This document shows positions 43,672 through 52,553 of a stretch of 64,000 bases of DNA, in pieces (positions within the stretch are counted from its first letter, which is position 1; each line of letters starts with the position of its first letter). The stretch covers positions 1 to 64,000 of the forward strand of contig JAEWED010000204.1 of the NCBI GenBank assembly GCA_023389745.1. The letters are read 5' to 3'. The notes under the pieces are model-generated. The model worked only from the letters and a program-made list of their open reading frames with translations. It was not told where the DNA came from and searched no databases. A program made the position numbers and the translations under genes. The stretch is from Actinomycetes bacterium (lineage in GTDB: Bacteria; Actinomycetota; Acidimicrobiia; Acidimicrobiales; Microtrichaceae).

Positions 43672-44802
43672 GTGATCAGCTCATTGACGTCCGAGAGGGT
43701 GCGGACCGACATCGAGGTGCTGGCCCGGGCGGGCCTCGGGCTCGACGAGTTCCTGACGGAGCTGGGTGCGTCGCTGCAACGCGCGGTCCCGTTCCGCGCC
43801 TCGTGCACCGCGCTGGTCGATCCCGCCACGCAGCTGTGCACGGCGACCTACAAGCTCGGCGAGCTCGTCGCCGACGACGACGCGGACGCCCAGTGGGGGG
43901 CGCTGGAGTACGGCAACGACAACCCGACGAGCTTCATGTCGCTGTCCCGCCGCGAGCTGCCGGCGACCGCCTCGCAGCTCGAGGGGCGATCCGACGCCGC
44001 AGCGCTGTTCCGCACCCGCGAGTTCCTGCAGCCCGACTACGGGTTCTCCGACGAGCTGCGCGTCATCGCGCAGGCCGACGGCCACACGTGGGCGGGTCTC
44101 GCGTTCCACCGGCGCACCGGCGACGTCGAGTTCAGCGAGGACGAGGTCACCTTCGTCGCGTCGCTCTCGCGTGCCCTGGCGCTCGGCATCCGCACCGGCA
44201 TCCTGGTGAGCCGCGCGGCCCCCGAGGTCCAGCACGGCCACGGTCCGGGCGTGCTGATCGTGCACGGCGACGACACCCTCGGCCAGACCAGCGTCGGCGC
44301 CCATGCCTGGCTCGACGAGCTCGGCGTCACCGCCGAGCAGTCCGGCTCCGCGAGCGTGATCGCCGCGCTGGTCGCAGGTGCAAGGCGCTACACGGCGGGC
44401 CTGACGTCCGCCCCACCACGACTGCGGGTGCGAGGGCGCAGCGGCCGCTGGCTGGTGCTGCACGCCTCGCCGCTGAGCGGTCCGACGAGCACGGGGAGCG
44501 ACGTCGTCGTCACGATCGAAGAGGCCCGACCTCCCGAGATCGTCTCGCTGGTGGTCGCCGCGTTCGACCTGACACCCCGCGAGCGTGAGGTCACCCAGCT
44601 GGTGCTCCAGGGGGTCGACACCAAGGAGATCGCCAAGGTGCTGCACATGTCGGCCTACACCGTGCAGGACCACCTGAAGTCGGTGTTCGAGAAGGCGGGT
44701 GTCCGGAGTCGCCGTGAGCTGACCGCCCGGGTGTTCTTCGACCAGTACGTGCCCCGCATGGGCACCGCCGTCGGGACCGACGGCTGGTTCGCCACGGCCT
44801 GA
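43672..44802 (+). CDS. LuxR-family regulator with a GAF-like N-terminal domain
   Basis: A 376-residue transcription factor. The C-terminal LuxR helix-turn-helix (about residues 300-358) has LTPREREVTQLVLQGVDTKE and SAYTVQDHLKSVFEKAGVRSR, all standard. The N-terminal 200 residues look like a GAF sensor domain (FRASCTALVDP, ADGHTWAGLAFHRRTGD). There is no receiver Asp, so it is not a response regulator; a ligand is likelier. The GTG at 43672 is chosen by the -10 box 6 bases upstream. Divergent from the MBL/PIG-L pair. Its stop and that of the next gene share the palindrome TGAGCTCA. Confidence 0.85.
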   Translation: MISSLTSERVRTDIEVLARAGLGLDEFLTELGASLQRAVPFRASCTALVDPATQLCTATYKLGELVADDDADAQWGALEYGNDNPTSFMSLSRRELPATASQLEGRSDAAALFRTREFLQPDYGFSDELRVIAQADGHTWAGLAFHRRTGDVEFSEDEVTFVASLSRALALGIRTGILVSRAAPEVQHGHGPGVLIVHGDDTLGQTSVGAHAWLDELGVTAEQSGSASVIAALVAGARRYTAGLTSAPPRLRVRGRSGRWLVLHASPLSGPTSTGSDVVVTIEEARPPEIVSLVVAAFDLTPREREVTQLVLQGVDTKEIAKVLHMSAYTVQDHLKSVFEKAGVRSRRELTARVFFDQYVPRMGTAVGTDGWFATA

Positions 44803-44804
44803 GC

Positions 44805-46916
44805 TCAGCGCCGGCTCGAGCGCCACCCCCGGATCCTGGTGACGAGCCACGCGTCCGGCCCGCCCGGATCGCCCGGCCCCCAGATCAGGCCCTTGCCCCG
44901 GCGGCGTGCGGTGTTCACGATCAGCAGCAGGCCGAGGGTCAGGATCGCGAGCGGAACGATCCCCGTCCGGTAGAACTCGGCGATCTGCGAGACCGTCCAC
45001 TGCTGGTAGAGCAGGCACCGGTCCTCGCCCCGGGGCTCGCACTGCGCGGGTGCGCGGTCGCCGGCGCCGCCCTCGATGTCGTTGTCGGCGCCGACGCCTG
45101 CCCGCTCGTCGTCCGCGTACATCGCCGACCACGACGGAGGTGTGACGTCCAGGTCGTCGGGCTCGGTCGGTGGGATCGTGAAGCCGCCGGCGTCGAACCA
45201 GGAGCGGGCGGCGGCAGCCATCTGGGCGTGGCCCTCTTCGGTCGGGTGCAGGCTGTTGTGGTTCCAGTTCTGGGGCAGCAGCGCGGAGGCCTCGTCGCCG
45301 ACCTTCGGGTCGAGATCGATGAAGTTGAGGCCCGGTCCGCCGGCGTCGTCGCACAGCGGCGTGATCGACCGGTCGATCATCGGCGTCATGAAGTGGAAGC
45401 CGGCCTCCGCGGCCGACACTTCGATGACCCGGTCGAGGTCGCGCACGAAACGGCGCACGAAGTCGCGCTCGTCGGCCCCGAGCAGCACGTCGCAGTCGCC
45501 GACCTCGCCGAGCGGGATCGGGTAGGGGACGACCACCACGGGCACGCCCGGCAGCGCGGCCTTCACCCGCGCATAGGTCTCGTCGAGCTTGCTCCGGAGC
45601 CCGACGAGGTCGGTCTTGAACGCCGGGCTCCTGTCGGGCACGAACTCGTCGACGACCTGGCGGCCCACCTCGTCACACGACCCCGGCGCCACGCACGCGG
45701 TGCCGATCGTGCTGAACCCGACGTCGTTGCCGCCGACGCTCAGCACGACGAACTCGGGTGGCCGACCGAGGTTCCTCGCTGCGTCCTCGTAGAGCTGCAG
45801 CTGCGTCGCACCCCTCAGCCGGTCGCCGTCGAGGAACGGCTCGGTGCTGATGTTCTCGGTGACCGCACCGGAGCACGCCAGGAACAGGACCTTCTCGGGC
45901 ACCTCCGAGGGCGGCTGCTGCGCGAGGAGGACCGGCCAGGCGGTCGATGCGCGCCGGCACTCGTTCGTGGCGGTCGAGTTCACCTCGAGCGTGTTCGTGC
46001 CGGGCACGAACGACTCTGCTCCCTCGCCCGACATGAACGAGTCGCCGATCGCGAGGAAGTACTCCTCGTCGACGATCGGTTGGGTGTCCTCCGGCAGGTC
46101 GATCTCGTCAGGCAGTCCGGCGACCAGCACGGCGAAGGCCGCGACGGTGACCAGCGCGAGCACGTCGCCGTCCGACGAGGCCATCCACACCAGCAGCGTC
46201 ATCACGACCAGCAGCACCGCGAGGTGGCGCCACGAGAGACCCCCCGACCCGACCACCATGACGAGCACTGCTGCCGCCACCAGGACCGACCCGACGATCA
46301 GCCGGTTGCGCTGACCCGTGCCACCGACGGACCACCGGTCGAAGGCGTGCGCGGCGAACAGCTCGATGCCCGCTTCGCCGATCACGACACCGGCGCCGAT
46401 CAGCACGAACACCACGATGCCGGAGCGTCCCAGGGCTCCGCTGTCCGAGACCAGCCCCGAGGCCAACAGCCAGGCGCCGCCCAACGCCGCGGCGCACAGC
46501 GCGAACAGCACGTACGCGTGCGTGCGGCGAGCCCCGATGCGCCGCCACTCCGACAGCAACATGCCGAGCGACAGCAGGACGAACGACAGGCCGAGCAACG
46601 CCAGGTGCGGCGTCGCGAGCAACAGCGCGGCGCCGCCGATCAGCAGACCGAGCTCGATCGCGACGATCGGCAGTCGCGGCGAGTCGTCGGTGCGGAACAG
46701 GCGCCAGTTCAACCACGTGCCAACGACCAGCAGGGCCGGCAGGAGCACCCACAGCGCGCCCGGCACCCGGAAGCGGGCGCTCAGCGTCACGGCGACCAGG
46801 ACGAGCGCCAACACCTCGATCGCGACCGCGAGCCAGAGGATCTGGCGTCGGCCCCAGACGCCCGCCGGCTCGGCCACCAGCTCGGGTGCCGCCTGCGGTG
46901 GATCTTCTGTCGACAT
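44805..46916 (-). CDS. Polytopic membrane protein with extracytoplasmic SGNH/GDSL hydrolase domain
   Basis: A 703-residue protein. About eight or more helices fill residues 25-290. An SGNH hydrolase domain follows (about 305-600) with block I FLAIGDSFMSGEGA, block III VLSVGGNDVGFS and block V HPTEEGHAQM. One further helix lies near the C-terminus (about 660-680). The catalytic Ser and His are intact, so an esterase or lipase/acetyl-esterase acting outside the membrane is likely. The ATG at 46916 follows GGGAGGG. It stands alone on its strand; no partner gene suggests the substrate. Confidence 0.88.
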   Translation of the reverse strand: MSTEDPPQAAPELVAEPAGVWGRRQILWLAVAIEVLALVLVAVTLSARFRVPGALWVLLPALLVVGTWLNWRLFRTDDSPRLPIVAIELGLLIGGAALLLATPHLALLGLSFVLLSLGMLLSEWRRIGARRTHAYVLFALCAAALGGAWLLASGLVSDSGALGRSGIVVFVLIGAGVVIGEAGIELFAAHAFDRWSVGGTGQRNRLIVGSVLVAAAVLVMVVGSGGLSWRHLAVLLVVMTLLVWMASSDGDVLALVTVAAFAVLVAGLPDEIDLPEDTQPIVDEEYFLAIGDSFMSGEGAESFVPGTNTLEVNSTATNECRRASTAWPVLLAQQPPSEVPEKVLFLACSGAVTENISTEPFLDGDRLRGATQLQLYEDAARNLGRPPEFVVLSVGGNDVGFSTIGTACVAPGSCDEVGRQVVDEFVPDRSPAFKTDLVGLRSKLDETYARVKAALPGVPVVVVPYPIPLGEVGDCDVLLGADERDFVRRFVRDLDRVIEVSAAEAGFHFMTPMIDRSITPLCDDAGGPGLNFIDLDPKVGDEASALLPQNWNHNSLHPTEEGHAQMAAAARSWFDAGGFTIPPTEPDDLDVTPPSWSAMYADDERAGVGADNDIEGGAGDRAPAQCEPRGEDRCLLYQQWTVSQIAEFYRTGIVPLAILTLGLLLIVNTARRRGKGLIWGPGDPGGPDAWLVTRIRGWRSSRR

Positions 46917-47033
46917 GTGAGCCCTCCCTCGCCTGTCTCGGCGAGACCGTAGTTGTCGAGGGAACGAGCATCCGGGACCTCGCTGCGCGAAGGGCGACTC
47001 GAAACTCACCCCTCGTCGTTGCGGTGCACAGGG

Positions 47034-47039
47034 CAGACT
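47034..47039 (+). promoter_or_regulatory. -10 box of a leaderless promoter for the ABC exporter
   Basis: CAGACT ends exactly 7 bases before the GTG at 47047; no ribosome site lies between. Confidence 0.5.
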
Positions 47040-47046
47040 CGGTGCC

Positions 47047-47985
47047 GTGGGGGACACAGCGATGCTCGAGGTGGTCGACGTGGCGAAGCGCTACGGCGAC
47101 CACGACGCGCTGCACGGCGTCAGCCTCTCGGTCGGCGCCGGTGAGGTGTGCGGTCTGCTCGGACCCAACGGCGCGGGCAAGACGACGCTGGTGTCGATCA
47201 TCGCGGGGCTGCGAACCCCGGACCGCGGCAGGGTCTTCATCGACGGGCTCGACATCGCCGAGCACCCGCGTGAGGCACGCATGGCCGTCGGGCTCGCCTC
47301 GCAGGAGACGGCGGTCTACCCGACGGTCACCGTGCGCGAGAACCTCGAGCTGTTCACCCGGCTCGCCGGCTACTCGGGCGCCGCGGTGGCGGCTCGCCTC
47401 GAAGAGGTCGCCGAGGTGGTGGAGCTCACCGACTTCCTCGACCGCCAGGCACGCAACCTGTCCGGTGGCGAGCAGCGGCGGCTGCACACCGCCATGGCGC
47501 TGGTGCACCGGCCGAAGGTCCTGATGCTCGACGAACCGACCACGGGTGTCGACATCGCGACACGTTCACGGCTGCTCGACGCGATCAACACGCTCACCGC
47601 GAACGAGGAGTGCGCGGTGCTGTACTCCACCCACTACCTGCCCGAGGTCGAGGAGCTGGGCGCGTCGGTCGCGATCCTCGACCACGGACGCATCCTGGCG
47701 CGTGGTCGACTCGACGAGCTGATCGAGTCCCACGGCTCGGGCCTGGTCGAGCTGACCTTCGACGGCCCGGCGCCCGAGCTGCCCGGCGCCACGATCGCCG
47801 GTTCTGTCGCCCGCATCGCGACCGACCAACCCGGCCCGACCGCCGCCGCCCTCGTCGGAGGACTGGGCGACGCCGCGGACCGACTGGTGTCGGTCGACCT
47901 GTCGCGTCCCAGCCTCGAGACGGTCTTCCTGTCCGTCACCGGTCGGGCGTACGCCAGCGACGTCGACGAGGAGCTGGTGTCGTGA
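47047..47985 (+). CDS. ABC transporter ATP-binding protein (ABC-2 exporter type)
   Basis: A 312-residue ATPase with Walker A GPNGAGKTT (about 40-48), signature LSGGEQRR (about 139), Walker B VLMLDEP and the H-loop YSTHYL. A C-terminal extension of about 90 residues is typical of drug or polysaccharide/lipid exporter ATPases. The GTG at 47047 is chosen by the -10 box; an ATG at 47062 is possible. It overlaps its permease gene by GTGA. Export substrate unknown. Confidence 0.93.
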   Translation: MGDTAMLEVVDVAKRYGDHDALHGVSLSVGAGEVCGLLGPNGAGKTTLVSIIAGLRTPDRGRVFIDGLDIAEHPREARMAVGLASQETAVYPTVTVRENLELFTRLAGYSGAAVAARLEEVAEVVELTDFLDRQARNLSGGEQRRLHTAMALVHRPKVLMLDEPTTGVDIATRSRLLDAINTLTANEECAVLYSTHYLPEVEELGASVAILDHGRILARGRLDELIESHGSGLVELTFDGPAPELPGATIAGSVARIATDQPGPTAAALVGGLGDAADRLVSVDLSRPSLETVFLSVTGRAYASDVDEELVS

Positions 47986-48752
47986 ACCGCCTCGGAGCGA
48001 TCGCCCGTCACGACCTGCGGATCCTGCGGCGCGACCCCGCCTTCCTGATCATCTTCACGATCATGCCGCTGGCCTTCATGGCCTTCAACGAGTCCGCGAT
48101 CGGCGCCGCGATGGCGCTGCGGTTCCCGGACCTCGAGGCGAACGGCGCCGCGTTCATCGTGCCCGGAGCGACGGTGCTCTTCAGCGGCTTCCTGGTCGGC
48201 AACATCGGCTTCGGGGTGTTCCGTGAGCACGGCTGGCACACCTGGGAACGCCTGCGTGCCTCACCGCTGACGACGCCGGAGCTGATGGCCGGCAAGAGCG
48301 TCGTGCCGATCCTGACCATCTCGCTGCAGATCACGGTGCTGCTCGGCGCGGGGTTCCTGATCTTCGGCCTGGAGCTGCGCGGCTCGGTCGTGGCGTTCGT
48401 CGCCGTGGCCGCGGCGTTGGTCCTGATGGAGGTGGCGCTCGGCTTCATGCTGTTGTCGGTGTGCCGCTCGGTGCTGCAGCTCAACGCGTTGTCGAACGCC
48501 GGGGCGATGCTCATCGGCGGTCTGGGCGGCACGATCACGCCGGTGGAGTTCCTCCCGGGTTGGGCACAGGCGATCGCGCCCTTCACGCCGGCCTACTGGG
48601 CGATGCAGGGCTTCCGTGAGGTGACGTTGGCGCCGGGCGGCCTGGCGGACGTGGCGGTGCCGCTGCTGGTGCTCGCCGGGTTCACCGTCGCGTTCGCCGT
48701 CGTCGCCGTGATGCGCTTCCAGGTCGAGGACACCAAGGTCTCCTGGGCTTGA
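47982..48752 (+). CDS. ABC-2 type transporter permease
   Basis: A 256-residue membrane protein with six helices, the ABC-2 pattern (HDLRILRRDPAFLIIFTIMPL at the start; TPVEFLPGWAQAIAPFTPAYWAM before the last helix). It starts with a GTG overlapping the ATPase stop. The two subunits should form a homodimer-based exporter. Confidence 0.92.
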   Translation: MNRLGAIARHDLRILRRDPAFLIIFTIMPLAFMAFNESAIGAAMALRFPDLEANGAAFIVPGATVLFSGFLVGNIGFGVFREHGWHTWERLRASPLTTPELMAGKSVVPILTISLQITVLLGAGFLIFGLELRGSVVAFVAVAAALVLMEVALGFMLLSVCRSVLQLNALSNAGAMLIGGLGGTITPVEFLPGWAQAIAPFTPAYWAMQGFREVTLAPGGLADVAVPLLVLAGFTVAFAVVAVMRFQVEDTKVSWA

Positions 48753-48829
48753 GCGGGGACTTCCTGGGCCTGGGCGCACAGCGTCGCCGCCAGTTCGTCG
48801 GAGCGTCCGTCACCTCCGCGATGGCTCTT

Positions 48830-48843
48830 TCGCGACGTCGCGA
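48830..48843. promoter_or_regulatory. 14-bp perfect palindrome, candidate operator
   Basis: TCGCGACGTCGCGA lies 58 bases upstream of the NTF2-like gene, in the only space available for the promoter of the NTF2-sigma pair. Confidence 0.4.
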
Positions 48844-48901
48844 TGACTTCGGGGCGGTTCGCTCGTCGGTACTGGGGTAGCTCTCAACCGAAGGAGTCGC
48901 C

Positions 48902-49333
48902 ATGGGTACGTCAGAGGAACGCGAGATCCGGGAACTGTTCGACAGGTGGTTCGCCGCGGCTGCGGCGAAGGATCTGGATGCGTCGATGGAGCCGATCGCG
49001 TCGGACATCGTCTCGTACGAGCACTCGACCCCACTGCAGGTCGCCGACATCGATCTCATCCGGGAGGAGTGCGCCATCGGCTTCGACTCCCAACCCGACC
49101 GCTTCGTGTGGACGGTGCCCGACCTCGAGGTCATCGTGCGCGGCGACATCGCGGTCACGTGGGGCCTCAACCAGATGTCCGGAATCGGCCCCGACGGATC
49201 GTCGTCGACCACGTGGTCACGAGGTACCCGCGTCTTCCGCAAGGCCGGCGGCCGCTGGCAGATGATCCACCAGCACGTCTCGTTCCCCGTCGACCCGAGC
49301 TCGGGGCTGGCTGCCATGGATCTCGAACCATGA
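48902..49333 (+). CDS. SnoaL/NTF2-like (ketosteroid isomerase-fold) protein
   Basis: A 143-residue cone-fold protein with the usual start EREIRELFDRWFAAAAAKDLD and the closing FRKAGGRWQMIHQHVSFPVD strand pair. The fold serves enzymes and ligand binders alike. The ATG at 48902 has GAAGGAG upstream. It lies 98 bases before a sigma factor gene whose C-terminal domain has the same fold, which suggests a linked role in sensing, though that is inference. Confidence 0.85.
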   Translation: MGTSEEREIRELFDRWFAAAAAKDLDASMEPIASDIVSYEHSTPLQVADIDLIREECAIGFDSQPDRFVWTVPDLEVIVRGDIAVTWGLNQMSGIGPDGSSSTTWSRGTRVFRKAGGRWQMIHQHVSFPVDPSSGLAAMDLEP

Positions 49334-49431
49334 GCACGACGCCGTGGCCGAGGCGCGCCACCACCCGAGGCCATCGGCACGGCACATCGAACTCACCGCT
49401 ACCGTCGCGGACGGCGGGGGAGGCAGGTGTC

Positions 49432-50430
49432 GTGACCGATGACGAGATGACGGGGCCGGCCGCATCGTTCGGATCGCTGCTCGAACGTCATCGGCGCGAG
49501 CTGCACGTCCACTGCTATCGCATGACCGCCTCCGTCGACACTGCCGACGACCTCGTGCAGGAGACGTTCGAGCGGGCGTGGAAGGGACGCGAGCACTTCG
49601 AAGGACGCTCCTCGATGCGCACGTGGCTGTACCGCATCGCGACCAACGCGTGCCTGGACCACTTGAAGCGAGCGGAGCGACGCACCGTCCTCGCTACTTT
49701 CGACGACGTGCTCGAGTCGGACACGAGCATCCAGCCCTATCCCGACAGTCGGCTGCCAGAGGGCCGGTTGCCCGCTGGCCGGTTGCCCGACACCGACGAT
49801 CCGCTGCAGAGCATCGCGTCGAAGGAGACGGTCGAGCTGGCACTGATCGCTGCGCTGCAGCACCTGCCGGAGCGGCAGCGTGCTGCGCTGATCGGGAGGG
49901 ATCTGCTGGGTTGGACCGCCGCAGAGACCGCCGAGGCGCTGCAGGTGAGCGAGTCCTCGGCCAACAGCCTGGTGCAGCGTGCCCGTCGGGACCTGCGTCA
50001 TCGCACACCCGCGGAGCGTGACCGGTGGCGTCGCCCCGTTCTCGACGCAGCGGACCGAGTCGTGCTCCGTCGCTACGTCGAGGCGCACGAACGCGGCGAC
50101 GCCGCGACGATCGTGGCGATGCTCGATGAGGGCATCGGCATCACCATGCCGCCCGAGCCGCCGTGCCGAGGTCTCGACGCGGCCGCCGCCTTCTTCGAGG
50201 CGATCCTCGCTCCCGATCGGCCCGACGAGTGGCGCCTGGTGCTCACTTCGGCCAACGGGCAGCCCGCCACCGCCAACTACCGTCGGTCGGGCGACGACGT
50301 CACCTTCCGTGCGATCTCGCTGGACGTCCTCCACCTCACCGGCGGCAGGATCGACACCATCAACTGCTTCCTCGGGCAGGCGTCCTTCGTGCACTTCGGA
50401 CTGCCGCTGGAACGGCCACCGTCGGTCTGA
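49432..50430 (+). CDS. ECF-type RNA polymerase sigma factor with SnoaL-like C-terminal domain
   Basis: A 332-residue sigma factor. Region 2 has LLERHRRELHVHCYRM and ADDLVQETFERAWKG (about residues 12-50), then RTWLYRIATNACLD. Region 4 has LPERQRAALIGRDLLGWTAAE and SESSANSLVQRARRDLR (about 145-190). Residues about 205-332 are a SnoaL-like domain, as in the SigG/TIGR02960 type, where it modulates sigma activity without a classic anti-sigma factor. A Pro/Gly-rich insert (PEGRLPAGRLP) separates regions 2 and 4. The GTG at 49432 has GGGGGAGG 8 bases upstream. Confidence 0.9.
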   Translation: MTDDEMTGPAASFGSLLERHRRELHVHCYRMTASVDTADDLVQETFERAWKGREHFEGRSSMRTWLYRIATNACLDHLKRAERRTVLATFDDVLESDTSIQPYPDSRLPEGRLPAGRLPDTDDPLQSIASKETVELALIAALQHLPERQRAALIGRDLLGWTAAETAEALQVSESSANSLVQRARRDLRHRTPAERDRWRRPVLDAADRVVLRRYVEAHERGDAATIVAMLDEGIGITMPPEPPCRGLDAAAAFFEAILAPDRPDEWRLVLTSANGQPATANYRRSGDDVTFRAISLDVLHLTGGRIDTINCFLGQASFVHFGLPLERPPSV

Positions 50431-50445
50431 CCGGGCTCGACCCGG
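50431..50445. terminator. Short terminator hairpin between convergent genes
   Basis: CCGGG-CTCGA-CCCGG directly follows the sigma factor stop and precedes the stop of the minus-strand LysM gene. Confidence 0.45.
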
Positions 50446-50448
50446 CGT

Positions 50449-51279
50449 TCATCCCGGCAGGACGAGTCGTTGGCCGGGGTGGATGAGGCCGGGGTCACGT
50501 GGGTTGACGAGTCGGTCGTGGTTGGCGTCGATGAGGCGGCGCCAATAGTCGGCGATGGTGGTGTCGTCGGCGCCAGGGCCGAGGCGCTGTGCGACGGTCC
50601 GCTCGGCGATCGCCCACAGGTGGTCACCCGGCGCGACGACCACCTCGGCTGCGACCCCTGGTGACGGGGCCTGAGTCACTGGACTCGGATCGCCTGCCGA
50701 GGCCGACGTTGGTGCAGCCGGCGAGGTGAAGTACGGCAGCGGAGTGGCCGCCGATGGCGCCGGCGCGATGGTCGTGGTCGTGGTCGTGGTGGGAGCGGGT
50801 GCAGTGACCGTCGTCGGCGGAGGCACCGTGTCGTGGGTGGCGGTCGCCTCGAGGACCCGCATCACCGGAGGGTTCGATCCGTCGAGCGCTGACGTGGTCG
50901 TGGTGTCGTCGGGTGCTGTCGCTCCGACGGCGGAGCTGCCGGCCACGACGACCGCACCGGCGAGCAGCCCGGTCAGGAACCTCGGCGTCGCCGCCCTGGC
51001 GACCTTCCGGAGGCGCCCGCGTGGTGCGAGCGCGGCGGCGAGGTGGAGCACTGCGACGACGGCGAGGTAGCCGAGCAACACCATTGCGACCCAACGACCG
51101 ATCGCCGCTGCGGCGTCGAGCGGATCGAGCCCCGACCACCACTGCGGCCAGGTCGTGGGGTCCGACGGCACGGCGAACCGGGGGTCGCCCCGACCCACAC
51201 GCGTGAGCGCAGCGAGTGCGCCGAGAGCACCGATGCTCCACAACAGCGGTGGGAGGATCGCGGTTCGTCGTCGTTGCAT
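50449..51279 (-). CDS. Membrane protein with C-terminal LysM domain, last gene of the Tad operon
   Basis: A 276-residue protein with about three hydrophobic segments (about residues 8-27, 55-80 and 95-115) and a Thr/Pro-rich outer linker. The C-terminal LysM-like peptidoglycan-binding domain (about 220-276) has VVAPGDHLWAIAERTV and IHPGQRLVLPG. The ATG at 51279 is preceded by AAGGAGGAG. It lies 2 bases after the pseudokinase stop. It probably links the pilus machine or the pseudokinase to the cell wall. Confidence 0.8.
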   Translation of the reverse strand: MQRRRTAILPPLLWSIGALGALAALTRVGRGDPRFAVPSDPTTWPQWWSGLDPLDAAAAIGRWVAMVLLGYLAVVAVLHLAAALAPRGRLRKVARAATPRFLTGLLAGAVVVAGSSAVGATAPDDTTTTSALDGSNPPVMRVLEATATHDTVPPPTTVTAPAPTTTTTTTIAPAPSAATPLPYFTSPAAPTSASAGDPSPVTQAPSPGVAAEVVVAPGDHLWAIAERTVAQRLGPGADDTTIADYWRRLIDANHDRLVNPRDPGLIHPGQRLVLPG

Positions 51280-51281
51280 GG

Positions 51282-52553
51282 TCAGAGCTCCTCCTTGGAG
51301 CCGTCGGCGGCGACGACGTGCAACACGTCGCATCCGATCTCGGTCGGGTCGTCGCCGCGAACGATCCCGACCGCTCCCTCGACGGTGCCGACGAGTCGTC
51401 CGACGGTGTCGGCATCGGCGGTGGCCCAGGTGTCGAACTCGAACACCTCACCCGAGGTCGCCCGCAGCACCCGGGCGGTGGCGCGCCCGTCGCAGTCCCA
51501 GTCGCCGACCACGGCGGTGTCGCCCGGGATGCCGAGCGCGTAGCGGGTGCCTCCGACCTCGACGATCTCGCCGTCGATGAGCACCTCGTCGTCGCACCCG
51601 TCCCCGTCGACGTCGACGACCGGCCCTGCACAGGACCCATCGGACACGCCGTTGCTCGACGCGTCCGTCGGAGCGGGGGAGACCGCAGTCGATGTGGGCG
51701 GAGACGTCGTGCTCGGGGACGGCGACGCCGTCGAGTCGACTGCTGTCGAGTCGGGCGGTGTGGGCGGGTCACTCGGCGACGCGAGCGCCGTGGAGACGAC
51801 GACGGTGGCTGCGACCGCACCGGCTGCGCCCAGCACCAATGTGCGAGGTCGCGCGATTCCGATCCGACGACGTCCGCCGGCGATGCTGCGCCGCAGGTCC
51901 CTCACGTCGTGGGCGATGGCCGCTGCGGAGAGCTCGCCACGATCGAGCTGTCGACGTGCTCGGTCGACGAGCCGCTCCAGCTGTCGCCGGGTCCTGGCCC
52001 GCTCGAGCCCCTCCCGGACGCCAGACCGCTGCGCCGTCGGCCGCTCGGCCAGACGCTCGATCACCGACAGCAGCGCCGAGAGGTCGTCGTCGAGGTCGCC
52101 GACCCCGTCGCCGGCGGGCCTGGCCGAGCCGAGCGAGCAGAGTCGCACGTTGCCCCGCTGGTTGACCACCGCGTGCTCGGCACAGATCGCGCCGTGGGAC
52201 CACCCGCGCTCGTGCAGGTCGGCGACGGCTTCGGTCAGACGCTGGAGCGCTCGCAGCGTCAGATCGACCGTGTTCAGGTCGAGGTCCGCCAGGGATCGGT
52301 GGCCGGCATCGACGAGTACCAGCTCGGTCAGGTCGTCGTGCTCGCGGACTTCGACGACGTCGACCACCTTCGAGCCGGCGAGCCGTCGCAGCAGGTCCGC
52401 CTCGTGACGCAGTTGGGCTCGTTCCCGACCCGAACCTTGTTTGACGACGTGTTCGTCCACGCCGGCGACGACCCGCCGGACGCGTCGACGGCCGTCGATC
52501 GCGTCCGGCCCGGACGTCGGCGGGTCGATCGTGACCTGGTCGTTCGGCCTCAT
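51282..52553 (-). CDS. Predicted membrane pseudokinase with outer FG-GAP-like domain
   Basis: A 423-residue protein. Residues about 25-215 follow a Ser/Thr kinase fold: VVK (Lys38) and a helix Glu (Glu51) are kept, and SHGAICAEHAVVN (119-131) aligns with the catalytic loop. But the HRD aspartate is Ala122 and the DFG aspartate is Ser140, so it should not phosphorylate. One transmembrane segment follows (about 237-258), a Ser/Thr/Pro linker, then an outer domain with DVDGDGCDDEVL and DWDCDGRATARVL, resembling calcium-binding FG-GAP/VCBS repeats. The ATG at 52553 follows GAGGG and overlaps the previous stop (ATGA). It is part of the Tad operon, perhaps as a sensor or scaffold. Confidence 0.72.
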   Translation of the reverse strand: MRPNDQVTIDPPTSGPDAIDGRRRVRRVVAGVDEHVVKQGSGRERAQLRHEADLLRRLAGSKVVDVVEVREHDDLTELVLVDAGHRSLADLDLNTVDLTLRALQRLTEAVADLHERGWSHGAICAEHAVVNQRGNVRLCSLGSARPAGDGVGDLDDDLSALLSVIERLAERPTAQRSGVREGLERARTRRQLERLVDRARRQLDRGELSAAAIAHDVRDLRRSIAGGRRRIGIARPRTLVLGAAGAVAATVVVSTALASPSDPPTPPDSTAVDSTASPSPSTTSPPTSTAVSPAPTDASSNGVSDGSCAGPVVDVDGDGCDDEVLIDGEIVEVGGTRYALGIPGDTAVVGDWDCDGRATARVLRATSGEVFEFDTWATADADTVGRLVGTVEGAVGIVRGDDPTEIGCDVLHVVAADGSKEEL

